Under the pieces are notes generated by a model that did no database searches, was not told where the DNA came from, and saw only the letters and a program-made list of their open reading frames with translations. Both the position numbers and the translations under genes were made by a program. Below are positions 27,057 to 34,851 of a DNA stretch of 64,000 nucleotides, one piece after another. This DNA is from JAYQKL01 sp049890195 (GTDB lineage: Bacteria > Pseudomonadota > Alphaproteobacteria > RS24), in NCBI GenBank assembly GCA_049890195.1, contig JBMHBY010000005.1, positions 256,365 to 320,364 of the forward strand, written 5' to 3'. Position 1 is the stretch's first letter. Each line of letters starts with the position of its first letter.

Positions 27057-28148
27057 CTAGCGCCGTAATTTCAGCCGCCAGCCTGTATCATCCTCTTTCA
27101 GATACATGTCATTTTGCGCCAGATTTGCCGCCAATTGGTCAACGGAACCCGTGTAGGAAAGCGACATAATGGCCCCTTTCGACGTCACCACATGCAGTTT
27201 CAGGCCTTTGATGAAACTGGCGTTTTCAAGCCGGTCGAGCATTTTAAGCCAGGCCTCCATCCTGTCGTAATCCGCCGCGACGGTGAAGGTCGCCATGTCG
27301 TTGGCACTGATGATGGCACTGTCTTTCCATTCATCTGAAAACGCGGCGGCTATATCCTCAACAGCTTGACCGGCCATATTGCGCGGCTCATCGCTGCCCG
27401 TGAAATTGCGGAAAAACAGCCGGCTGCCCTTGGAGGTGTACTGATAGATGGCAACATCCAACCGACCGACCTCAGCTGCATTGGCATGCACGACAATCAC
27501 GGCATCCGCATTGTAGCGGGCCGCCAGGGTTGCCATGCTTTTGGTGTCACCCAGCAGAATATCCTCAACATCAAGACGGGCGGCATCCTCACCATCGCCT
27601 GTCGCCAGAACCATGGGCGCCGGGTTGGAGGCAAGGTCCGGGTTGGCCCAGCTTTGCTGCCACCAGTTTTCCTCCCACAGGCGATAGCCCGTGACATCCT
27701 CCAGCAACGGCACAACCAGCGCGGGTTTTGCCTGCGACTCAATATACGGGATGTTCAATTCATTCAGCAGTGCAACAATCCGGTTCATGTCAAACTGGAA
27801 AGCCAAAGTGGCGAGGTAACGGCGGTTGGAGTTTTTTTCGTTCTGCACACGAAAGCTTAAAATGTAATTCTCCACCCCGCCCTCGGCCCCTTTCGGCAGC
27901 ACCGGCCAATCCTGCCGGCGGGTGATCCGCCGCAAAAGCCTGTCAAACGCCTCAGCCTGACCTTGGGTGATCGCCTTTTCGCGCGCCGCCGTAGCCGACT
28001 TGTCGCGGGCGTCAACGGCAATGTTGCCGACTTCGAACAAATCACGCGCTTGTGTCGCAGCAGGGGCACACAAAACCCCGACAGCCAGTACAATAAGGCT
28101 GACCAAGGTCGATCTGACCACTTTGTTTCGAGCGGGTCTGGCTGACAT
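27057..28148 (-). CDS. DUF2066 exported protein
   Basis: A protein of about 363 residues with an N-terminal signal peptide (hydrophobic core LVSLIVLAVGVLC, cleavage near TQARD) and a DUF2066 domain starting at LFEVGNIAVDARDKSATAAREKAI. The family is of unknown function and frequent beside purM and perM in Alphaproteobacteria. The start is set at ATG 28148, which has AAGGAC upstream and gives a proper signal peptide; the frame extends to 28256 but that extension runs into the divergent promoter region. Confidence 0.83.
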   Translation of the reverse strand: MSARPARNKVVRSTLVSLIVLAVGVLCAPAATQARDLFEVGNIAVDARDKSATAAREKAITQGQAEAFDRLLRRITRRQDWPVLPKGAEGGVENYILSFRVQNEKNSNRRYLATLAFQFDMNRIVALLNELNIPYIESQAKPALVVPLLEDVTGYRLWEENWWQQSWANPDLASNPAPMVLATGDGEDAARLDVEDILLGDTKSMATLAARYNADAVIVVHANAAEVGRLDVAIYQYTSKGSRLFFRNFTGSDEPRNMAGQAVEDIAAAFSDEWKDSAIISANDMATFTVAADYDRMEAWLKMLDRLENASFIKGLKLHVVTSKGAIMSLSYTGSVDQLAANLAQNDMYLKEDDTGWRLKLRR

Positions 28149-28204
28149 GAGGGAACCGTCCTTTTTAAGCGCCATATTCAATAATCTATACACTGCAAGT
28201 TTAA

Positions 28205-28235
28205 ATAATGCTATTGAAGGGGGAAAGTTTGTCAA
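28205..28235 (-). promoter_or_regulatory. Candidate promoter for the DUF2066-perM-hdaA group
   Basis: On the minus strand a perfect TTGACA (28235-28230) is followed after 19 bases by CATTAT (28210-28205). The -35 box is consensus but the spacer is two bases longer than ideal. It lies in the 126-base gap between the DUF2066 gene and purM. Confidence 0.3.
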
Positions 28236-28274
28236 TTTGATGGCAGTTACCCGCATCTTTTTCGCAGGACCCCG

Positions 28275-29360
28275 ATGAGCGACTCCAAATCACCCGCCCC
28301 AGAACATCAAATGACCTATGCTGATGCCGGTGTCGACATTGACGCCGGCAACGCGCTGGTCAAACGCATTGCGCCGCTGGCCAAGGCCACGGCGCGTCTG
28401 GGGGCTGACACGGAACTTGGCGGTTTCGGCGGATTGTTTGACCTGAAAGCCTGCAACTATGAGGATCCTGTACTGGTGGCGGCCAATGATGGGGTGGGCA
28501 CCAAACTGAAAATCGCCATAGAGGCGGGACTGCATAAAACCGTCGGCATTGACCTTGTGGCCATGAGCGTCAACGACCTGATTGTGCAGGGTGCAGAACC
28601 GCTGTTTTTTCTGGATTATTTCGCTTCCGGCAAACTTGAACTGGATGTCGCCACCGATGTCATTGCCGGTATTGCGGATGGCTGCAAGCAGGCCGGATGC
28701 GCCCTGATCGGCGGCGAGACAGCCGAAATGCCCGGCATGTATGCAGACGGGGATTATGACCTGGCCGGCTTTTGTGTCGGCGCGGTTGAACGCCATGCCG
28801 TTTTGCCGAAACAAGACATTGCCGACGGCGATCTTCTGATCGGATTGGCCTCGTCCGGCCTCCACTCCAACGGTTTTTCGCTCGTCCGCAAGCTGGTGGC
28901 ACAAAGCGGCCTGAACTGGCACGATGATGCACCGTTTGAAGAAGCCAAACTCGGCGCGGCCCTGCTGACCCCGACCCGGATTTATGTCAAACCCCTGCTG
29001 AAAGCCCTGTCTGCAGGACACAACATCAAGGCCCTCTCGCATATTACCGGAGGCGGGTTTCAAGAAAACCTGCCGCGCATCCTGCCGGACGGCCTTTGCG
29101 CGCACATCAACCTCGACAGCTGGCATCTGCCGGGGGTGTTTTCCTGGCTGCAACAACAGGGCAATATCTCGGACCCGGAACTTTTGCGCACCTTCAACTG
29201 CGGCATCGGCATGATACTGGTCACGCCGCCGGAAACAGCAGACGCGCTGTGCAGCCTGCTCGAGGCCGAAGGCGAAAGCGCAAGGCCCATCGGTCGGTTG
29301 GCGAAAGCTGGTGATGATGAGGTCCAGGTAAGCTTTCAAGGAAACCTCGGGCAAAGGTGA
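28275..29360 (+). CDS. purM: Phosphoribosylformylglycinamidine cyclo-ligase
   Basis: A 361-residue AIR synthase, fifth step of purine synthesis. Typical segments are MTYADAGVDIDAGNALV, the ATP loop TELGGFGGLFDL, VAANDGVGTKLKIA, VGIDLVAMSVNDLIVQGAEP and LIGGETAEMPGMY. It is the first gene of a two-gene operon with purN, diverging from the DUF2066 gene. Confidence 0.97.
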   Translation: MSDSKSPAPEHQMTYADAGVDIDAGNALVKRIAPLAKATARLGADTELGGFGGLFDLKACNYEDPVLVAANDGVGTKLKIAIEAGLHKTVGIDLVAMSVNDLIVQGAEPLFFLDYFASGKLELDVATDVIAGIADGCKQAGCALIGGETAEMPGMYADGDYDLAGFCVGAVERHAVLPKQDIADGDLLIGLASSGLHSNGFSLVRKLVAQSGLNWHDDAPFEEAKLGAALLTPTRIYVKPLLKALSAGHNIKALSHITGGGFQENLPRILPDGLCAHINLDSWHLPGVFSWLQQQGNISDPELLRTFNCGIGMILVTPPETADALCSLLEAEGESARPIGRLAKAGDDEVQVSFQGNLGQR

Positions 29361-29944
29361 TGTCAGCCCCGACCAAAATTGCCGTTCTGTTTTCCGGACG
29401 CGGCAGCAACCTCAAATCCTTGGTTGAACATGCCCGTCAACCGCATGTTCCGGCGGAGATTGTGCTGGGGCTGTGCAACAATCCCGGTGCCGGCGGTCTG
29501 GACATCTGCCGCGACAACAACATTCGGGCCGAAACCGTCAATCATCGGGATTTTGACGACAGGGAAACCTTTGATGCCGCCCTTGATGCGGCTCTGGTGC
29601 AGGCCGAGGCGGAGCTGATCTGCGCCGCCGGTTTCATGCGCCTGCTGACGCCCGGCTTTGTTGACAAATGGCGGGACCGTATCCTCAACATCCACCCGTC
29701 CCTGCTGCCAAAGCATAAAGGACTGAACACGCATCAACGTGTGTTGGACGCCGGCGACACTGAACATGGCTGCACCGTTCACCTGATGCGGCCGGAAATG
29801 GATGATGGGCCGATTTTGGTCCAGAAAAAAATATCCGTTCATGCGGACGACACGGCGCAGTCCCTTGCGCAGCGGGTGATCAAACAGGAACACATCGCCT
29901 TTCCGGAAGCGCTTGATTTGATGCTGTCCCGCATCCGGACATAA
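29360..29944 (+). CDS. purN: Phosphoribosylglycinamide formyltransferase
   Basis: A 194-residue GAR transformylase, third step of purine synthesis, using 10-formyl-tetrahydrofolate. It shows the N-terminal phosphate loop LFSGRGSNL, the catalytic NIHPSLLP (Asn and His) and the aspartate in PEMDDGPILVQ. The junction with purM reads GTGATG: the ATG at 29360 shares one base with the purM stop, and an in-frame GTG three bases earlier is a second possible start. Either way translation is coupled to purM. A strong terminator follows. Confidence 0.95.
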   Translation: MSAPTKIAVLFSGRGSNLKSLVEHARQPHVPAEIVLGLCNNPGAGGLDICRDNNIRAETVNHRDFDDRETFDAALDAALVQAEAELICAAGFMRLLTPGFVDKWRDRILNIHPSLLPKHKGLNTHQRVLDAGDTEHGCTVHLMRPEMDDGPILVQKKISVHADDTAQSLAQRVIKQEHIAFPEALDLMLSRIRT

Positions 29945-29977
29945 AAAAACCGGGCAGATTATTCTGTCCGGTTTTTC
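29943..29977. terminator. Bidirectional intrinsic terminator between purN and ndk
   Basis: ACCGGGCAGA (29949-29958), loop TTAT, and TCTGTCCGGT (29963-29972) form a 10-bp stem with one G-U pair. T-runs flank it on both strands: TTTTT after it on the plus strand and seven T on the minus strand. It can therefore stop both purN and ndk transcripts. Confidence 0.9.
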
Positions 29978-29978
29978 T

Positions 29979-30000
29979 CAGATCATATTCAGATCATATC
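29979..30000. repeat. Tandem 11-base repeat after ndk
   Basis: CAGATCATATT and CAGATCATATC lie head to tail, directly between the terminator and the ndk stop codon. Two copies differing at one base; possibly slippage in non-coding sequence. Confidence 0.6.
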
Positions 30001-30003
30001 GTG

Positions 30004-30426
30004 TCAGCCGACAATTTCGGCGTCCGTGAAAAAGAACTTAATCTCTTCTGCTGCGGTTTCCGGTGCATCGGAACCATGCACGGAATTGGCCTCAATGCTC
30101 TCGGCAAAGTCCTTGCGGATGGTGCCGGCATCAGCTTCAGCCGGGTTGGTGGCGCCCATGATCTCACGGTTTTTGGCAATGGCGTTTTCGCCTTCAAGCA
30201 CCTGCACCACAACAGGACCGGAAATCATGAATTCAACCAGTTCGCCAAAAAACGGGCGCTCCTTGTGCACGGCGTAAAAACCTTCTGCCTGTTCACGTGT
30301 CATGTGGATGCGCTTGGACGCAACAATGCGCAGCCCGTTGGACTCAAATCGGTCGATGATTTTACCGGTCAGATTGCGCTTTGTGGCATCAGGCTTGATG
30401 ATGGAAAAGGTGCGTTCAGTTGCCAT
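30004..30426 (-). CDS. ndk: Nucleoside diphosphate kinase
   Basis: A 140-residue enzyme that balances NTP and dNTP pools by transferring phosphate through a histidine. Catalytic H117 is in NSVHGSD, the same position as in E. coli; the N-terminus ERTFSIIKPDATKRN and the KERPFFGELV segment are standard. The ATG at 30426 follows AAAGGAA; the frame extends 11 codons further but without family similarity. Confidence 0.97.
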   Translation of the reverse strand: MATERTFSIIKPDATKRNLTGKIIDRFESNGLRIVASKRIHMTREQAEGFYAVHKERPFFGELVEFMISGPVVVQVLEGENAIAKNREIMGATNPAEADAGTIRKDFAESIEANSVHGSDAPETAAEEIKFFFTDAEIVG

Positions 30427-30484
30427 GTCGGTTTTCCTTTGCAAATCAGATTGGGACACTGTTGCGCGCCTTATAGCCCTGCAG

Positions 30485-30513
30485 AGGGTGTTTTACAAGA
30501 GGGAAGACACCCT
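30485..30513 (-). other. Stem-loop at the holC stop codon
   Basis: On the minus strand AGGGTGT (30513-30507) and ACACCCT (30491-30485) can pair across a 15-base loop, starting inside the holC stop codon. No T-run follows, so it is more likely an mRNA-stabilising 3' hairpin or attenuation element between holC and ndk than an intrinsic terminator. Confidence 0.4.
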
Positions 30514-30970
30514 AGCCCTTCTTCTCCCATTTGCCGTCGGCGGATTGCTGGTAGTAGGTGGCCTGAAGCCCCTTTTCCCTGACCGCTGTCCAGTCCAGCC
30601 TGGCCTGGCTGACGGCATCGTCATCGGCGCCGTCAAACATATAGACGCAGCGCTCAAACTCCGAAACATCAGGGCGCTGGGCGCCGTCAACAAGAAAAAG
30701 CACATTGGCCCCGTTGGGGTTTTCCGGCTCGCTGGTCAACCAGACGGGCTGGTCCTTGGCCAACCCGTCATCTTTGCTGCCATGCGGCAGAAAGCTGTTT
30801 TCACGGAACGTCCATAAATGGCTGTTCAGGGCCGCGACCCGCTCGTCCGAACCGGCCTGAACCACAACCCGCCAGTCCCGCTCAAGGCTCAATTCCAACA
30901 ATTGCGGCAAAGCCTGTTCAAGCGTCTGACGCTCAAGATGGTAGAACAGAACTTCGGGGCCGGCGCTCAT
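30512..30970 (-). CDS. holC: DNA polymerase III chi subunit
   Basis: A 152-residue chi subunit, which links the clamp loader to single-strand binding protein. Recognisable parts are VLFYHLERQTLEQALPQLLELSLERDWRVVVQ-type N-terminal segments, LNSHLWTFRENSFLPHG and the strand VLFLVDGAQ. The ATG follows the pepA stop by one base. The pepA-holC pairing is widely conserved in Proteobacteria. Confidence 0.93.
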   Translation of the reverse strand: MSAGPEVLFYHLERQTLEQALPQLLELSLERDWRVVVQAGSDERVAALNSHLWTFRENSFLPHGSKDDGLAKDQPVWLTSEPENPNGANVLFLVDGAQRPDVSEFERCVYMFDGADDDAVSQARLDWTAVREKGLQATYYQQSADGKWEKKG

Positions 30971-30971
30971 G

Positions 30972-32450
30972 TCAGCCTTCGTAATTGTCCTTGACCAGAC
31001 GGTTCAGCAGTTTGACCCCGTAGCCACTGGCCCAGGACTGGCTGATCGGGGATTTCGGGGATCCCATCGCTGTGCCGGCAATGTCCAGATGCGCCCACGG
31101 CACGCCGTTTGTGAAGCGTTGCAGGAACTGTGCCGCTGTGGATGAGCCGGCAAAGCGCCCTCCGATATTCTTCATATCTGCATTGGGCGTATCGATCATC
31201 TTGTCGAACACGTCATTGATCGGCATCCGCCAGACTTTTTCGCCTTCCGCCTGACCGGCGGCATCCAGCTTTTTGCACAAATCATCACTGTTTGAGAACA
31301 GACCGGCATATTCCTGCCCCAGCGCAACCAGAATCGCGCCCGTCAGTGTTGCGAGATCAATCATGAATTCAGGCTTAAAACGTTTCTGCGTGTACCAGAG
31401 GGCATCAGCCAGCACCAGACGACCTTCCGCATCCGTGTTGAGCACCTCAATCGTCTGGCCTGACATGGAGGTGACAATATCGCCGGGGCGCTGGGCATTG
31501 CCGGAGGGCATGTTTTCAACCAAACCTATGACACCGATGACATTGGCTTTGGCCTTGCGCGCCGCCAGGGCGTGCATCAGGCCGGTCACGGCGGCCGCAC
31601 CACCCATATCACCGCGCATATCCTCCATGCCGGCGGACGGCTTGATCGAAATCCCGCCGGTGTCAAAGCACACGCCTTTGCCGACAAAAGCCAGCGGCTT
31701 TTTCGATTTGGCGGCACCCAACCATTGCATCACGACAAGCTGGCTGGGCTGGACGCTCCCCTGCCCGACACCCAGCAGGGATCCCATGCCAAGTTGTTTC
31801 ATCTTGGCTTCGGACAACACCTCAACCTTGACGCCAAGCTTGGTCAGGGCGCGGGCGCGTTTGGCAAATTCCGGCGGATGCAAAACATTGGCCGGCTCAT
31901 TGACCAGATCACGGGCCAAAAACACACCCTCGCTGACCTTGCCCAAAGGCTGATAGATTTTTTTGACGGCTGCGGGCTCTGCAACCCCCAGAGTGATTTT
32001 CTTCAAACTTGGTTTTTCGGCATTTTTGGTTTTGTATTTGTCAAAACGATAACTGCGCAACAAACACCCCGCCGCCATATATGCCGCGGCTTCGTTTTCG
32101 CCGGCCTTGGGTTTCGAGGAAAAATCCGCCAGCAGGGTCGCTTCGCCCTTCACTGATTTGCAGGCGCCCGCTGTGACACCGCCCAATGTCTCCGCGGCAT
32201 TGGTCGTCAAAACCTTCATTTCACCGGCACCCAACAGGATGATCTGGTCCAATGTCGAACCGCTAGGGGCCACAATCGTCAGGGTGGATTTGAACGCCCC
32301 CTTGAAGGATTTGCTTTTCATGGCCCTGCTCAACTGACCCTTCAGGGACTTGTCAAGCTGCCTGCCTTTTGCGCCCAGCCCTTTATCAGAGACGGTCAGC
32401 ACCAATGTGCCGGTTTTGGGAAGCGAATTGTTGGTAAAACCGATATTCAT
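30972..32450 (-). CDS. pepA: Leucyl aminopeptidase (M17)
   Basis: A 492-residue cytosolic aminopeptidase with two metal ions. The catalytic domain has GKGVCFDTGGISIKP, the signature NTDAEGRLVLADAL and the MRGDMGGAAAV loop. An N-terminal macro-like domain precedes it. The ATG at 32450 follows AAGGA; the frame is open a further 50 codons upstream, but that extension has an unusual composition and runs into the divergent control region, so I exclude it. Confidence 0.95.
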   Translation of the reverse strand: MNIGFTNNSLPKTGTLVLTVSDKGLGAKGRQLDKSLKGQLSRAMKSKSFKGAFKSTLTIVAPSGSTLDQIILLGAGEMKVLTTNAAETLGGVTAGACKSVKGEATLLADFSSKPKAGENEAAAYMAAGCLLRSYRFDKYKTKNAEKPSLKKITLGVAEPAAVKKIYQPLGKVSEGVFLARDLVNEPANVLHPPEFAKRARALTKLGVKVEVLSEAKMKQLGMGSLLGVGQGSVQPSQLVVMQWLGAAKSKKPLAFVGKGVCFDTGGISIKPSAGMEDMRGDMGGAAAVTGLMHALAARKAKANVIGVIGLVENMPSGNAQRPGDIVTSMSGQTIEVLNTDAEGRLVLADALWYTQKRFKPEFMIDLATLTGAILVALGQEYAGLFSNSDDLCKKLDAAGQAEGEKVWRMPINDVFDKMIDTPNADMKNIGGRFAGSSTAAQFLQRFTNGVPWAHLDIAGTAMGSPKSPISQSWASGYGVKLLNRLVKDNYEG

Positions 32451-32478
32451 TTGGATATCCTTGTTGTTTATGCATCTG

Positions 32479-32516
32479 CTGCTTTTCAAGCATAAGATAT
32501 ATATGTTTGAAAGCAG
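32479..32516. promoter_or_regulatory. Inverted repeat in the pepA/lptF divergent region
   Basis: CTGCTTTTCAA (32479-32489) and TTTGAAAGCAG (32506-32516) form an imperfect inverted repeat with a 16-base AT-rich centre. It lies about 30 bases before pepA and 80 before lptF. It could be an operator for a dimeric regulator or a leader hairpin; no known regulator site is recognised. Confidence 0.4.
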
Positions 32517-32598
32517 AAAAACATCTATTTGATATGGTTTTGGCGTTAAATATGTTATTTCAACATTAGACAAACCCAAGAGAGATACCTGCTTCTCC

Positions 32599-33744
32599 AT
32601 GTCACGTTATGCACATTACATCACACGGCAGCTGATTGGACCGATTTTGCTGATTACTCTGATGCTGGGCGGCATGGGGTGGATCATCCAGGCGGTCAGA
32701 CTGCTGGAGCTTTTGGGCGGACAGAGCGATTCGGTGCTGACCTACTTCGGACTGACATTACTGACCTTGCCGCGAATCCTGGCAATGGTCCTTCCCATCG
32801 CCCTGTTTTGCGGCACCCTTTACGGCCTTAACAAGATGACACAGGACAGCGAACTGGTGGTGATGTCTGCCACCGGACTGAGCCGCTGGCAACTGACCTT
32901 TCCGGCCCTTGGCATCGCCGTCATTGTAACCGCATTGGTTTTGGTCTGCACCCTTTGGCTCAGCCCCCTTTCCCTGCAAAAGCTCCGCGACCACAGACAT
33001 GCCGTCCAAAACGACCTGGCACGGACGTTGATCAAGGAGGGGGCTTTCCACAACCCGACCAAAAAATTAACAGTCCACAGTCGGTCCAGAGGCGAGGACG
33101 GCACCTATCAAGGCCTTTTGCTTCACGATGCCCGACAGACCGACAACATCGTCACCTATGTGGCCCGGGAAGGTGCAATCATCTATAACGATGATGTGCC
33201 AAAAATGCTGCTGATTGACGGCAGCATCCACACCCCTTCCGACAAGGGGCCAACAAATATTCTACGGTTCAAGGAATATGTTTACGACATGAGCACAATC
33301 GCCCCACCGGCCGGCAAAGTCGTCTATGAAATCAAGGAGAGGTTTGTTCAAGACCTCCTGAGTCCGGACTTGAACATCGGCTATGACAAGGTGTTTGAAA
33401 AGAAACTCATCGCCACAGGCCACAACCACTTTGCAGAGGCCCTTCATGCCTTTGCCTATGTTCTGATTTGTTTCGCCACCATCCTGACCAGCACCATGAG
33501 TCGTCTTGGTCAGAACAAACGCTTGTTGCTGGGCGGTGGCATTGCCCTGTCCTTCAAATTGGTCAGTTTCGGCTTCTTGGGCGTTGCATCAAACAACAAT
33601 GACTATATCTGGCTGCTTTACACGGTCGGTGTACTGACCTGCGTGAGCGCCGCCATCTGGCTTCATTTTGCCCCTGACCGGAACACATTTCACACCCTCA
33701 AAGCCAGAATTGGTCTGTCACAACCCTCCAAGGAGCTGGGGTGA
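32599..33744 (+). CDS. lptF: LPS export ABC transporter permease LptF
   Basis: A 381-residue inner membrane subunit of the LptB2FG complex that extracts lipopolysaccharide from the inner membrane. It has the YjgP/YjgQ layout: membrane segments near residues 10-35, 50-75 and 95-120, a large periplasmic domain, then three further segments from about 290. The motif DSELVVMSATGLSRWQL, the coupling helix with LptB, is intact. It opens the operon lptF-lptG-lptD-surA-ksgA. Confidence 0.94.
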   Translation: MSRYAHYITRQLIGPILLITLMLGGMGWIIQAVRLLELLGGQSDSVLTYFGLTLLTLPRILAMVLPIALFCGTLYGLNKMTQDSELVVMSATGLSRWQLTFPALGIAVIVTALVLVCTLWLSPLSLQKLRDHRHAVQNDLARTLIKEGAFHNPTKKLTVHSRSRGEDGTYQGLLLHDARQTDNIVTYVAREGAIIYNDDVPKMLLIDGSIHTPSDKGPTNILRFKEYVYDMSTIAPPAGKVVYEIKERFVQDLLSPDLNIGYDKVFEKKLIATGHNHFAEALHAFAYVLICFATILTSTMSRLGQNKRLLLGGGIALSFKLVSFGFLGVASNNNDYIWLLYTVGVLTCVSAAIWLHFAPDRNTFHTLKARIGLSQPSKELG

Positions 33745-34850
33745 TGCCGACATTTACCCTGTCAGTTTATCTTGGCCGCCAATTCCTTTTCTGGCTCGGC
33801 GTCTCTGTTCTTGTGTGCGCTTTTGTGGGCTTTTTGGGGGATATGGGAGAGACCTCACGGGTCGCCTCGCGGGGCGATGAGGCCGGCATATTGACGGTCA
33901 TAGGATTGAGCCTGCTTCGCTTTCCGAATTTGGTTCAGGAACTTTTGCCCTTTGCATTCCTGTTTGGCTCCATTGGTTATTTCACCCGGCTGAGCAACAC
34001 GCATGAACTGATTGTCGCCAGAGCGTCCGGCCTGTCCGTCTGGCAGTTTCTGGCCCCCGGCATAGCCATCACCATGAGCATCGGTATTCTGATGGTCGCC
34101 TTTTGGCACCCGATGGCGGCCTGGATGTCTGCCAAGGCAAAAACCATTGAGAAAAACATCACCTATGGCACGACCAATCAGTTGACCGTTTCCGACAACG
34201 GGCTTTGGGTGCGCGAAGATATTGCCGACTCAGGTGAGTCGGCCTACGCCATCATCCATGCGCCGCAGATTGTGTCGTCCGAGCCCATCATCCTGAAAAA
34301 CGTGAGCTATTTCCGCTTCACCCCGAACGGCCTGAACCTTGAACGCATTGACGCCGACTCGGCGCAACTCAACCAAAGCGAATGGGTGTTCAGAAAGGCC
34401 TGGCTGACCAATGAAAACGGCAACGCTTCAAGCTTCAGCACGCTGGTGCGCGGCACCAATCTTCAGTCCGGCCAAATCAAGGAGAATTTTGTCCCGCCGC
34501 GCACAGTCTCCTTTTGGCAATTACCGAACTTCATCGCCTTTGCCAAGGAAGCGGGCTTTCCGACCGAGGAATACCGCATGTACTTCCATGCCCTCCTTGC
34601 CAAGCCCCTTTTGCTTTGCGCCATGGTTCTGATCGCCGCCACCTTCAGCCTGCATTTCTCCAGAACCGGAAGCAGTGCACGGCTCATTTTCCTTGCCGTA
34701 ATTTCAGGGCTTGCTTTGTTTTTCTTTACCGACATGATGCGCATTGTCGGGTCGATTGGGTTGCTGCCGGCCCCCTTGGCGGCTTGGGCACCAAGTTCAA
34801 TCGCAACACTTATCGGCATTACACTTTTGCTGCATCAGGAAGACGGATGA
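33744..34850 (+). CDS. lptG: LPS export ABC transporter permease LptG
   Basis: A 368-residue partner of LptF with the same fold: membrane segments at both ends around a periplasmic beta-jellyroll. The coupling helix reads THELIVARASGLSVWQF. The junction with lptF is GTGATG, the same as purM-purN: the ATG at 33744 shares a base with the lptF stop, with an in-frame GTG three bases earlier. Tight coupling fits the fixed one-to-one ratio of LptF and LptG. Confidence 0.94.
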   Translation: MPTFTLSVYLGRQFLFWLGVSVLVCAFVGFLGDMGETSRVASRGDEAGILTVIGLSLLRFPNLVQELLPFAFLFGSIGYFTRLSNTHELIVARASGLSVWQFLAPGIAITMSIGILMVAFWHPMAAWMSAKAKTIEKNITYGTTNQLTVSDNGLWVREDIADSGESAYAIIHAPQIVSSEPIILKNVSYFRFTPNGLNLERIDADSAQLNQSEWVFRKAWLTNENGNASSFSTLVRGTNLQSGQIKENFVPPRTVSFWQLPNFIAFAKEAGFPTEEYRMYFHALLAKPLLLCAMVLIAATFSLHFSRTGSSARLIFLAVISGLALFFFTDMMRIVGSIGLLPAPLAAWAPSSIATLIGITLLLHQEDG

Positions 34851-34851
34851 C

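Noticed and set aside
28290..29354. 354-codon open frame antisense to purM
   Set aside because: Mirror of the well-conserved purM coding frame; no motif or plausible start context.
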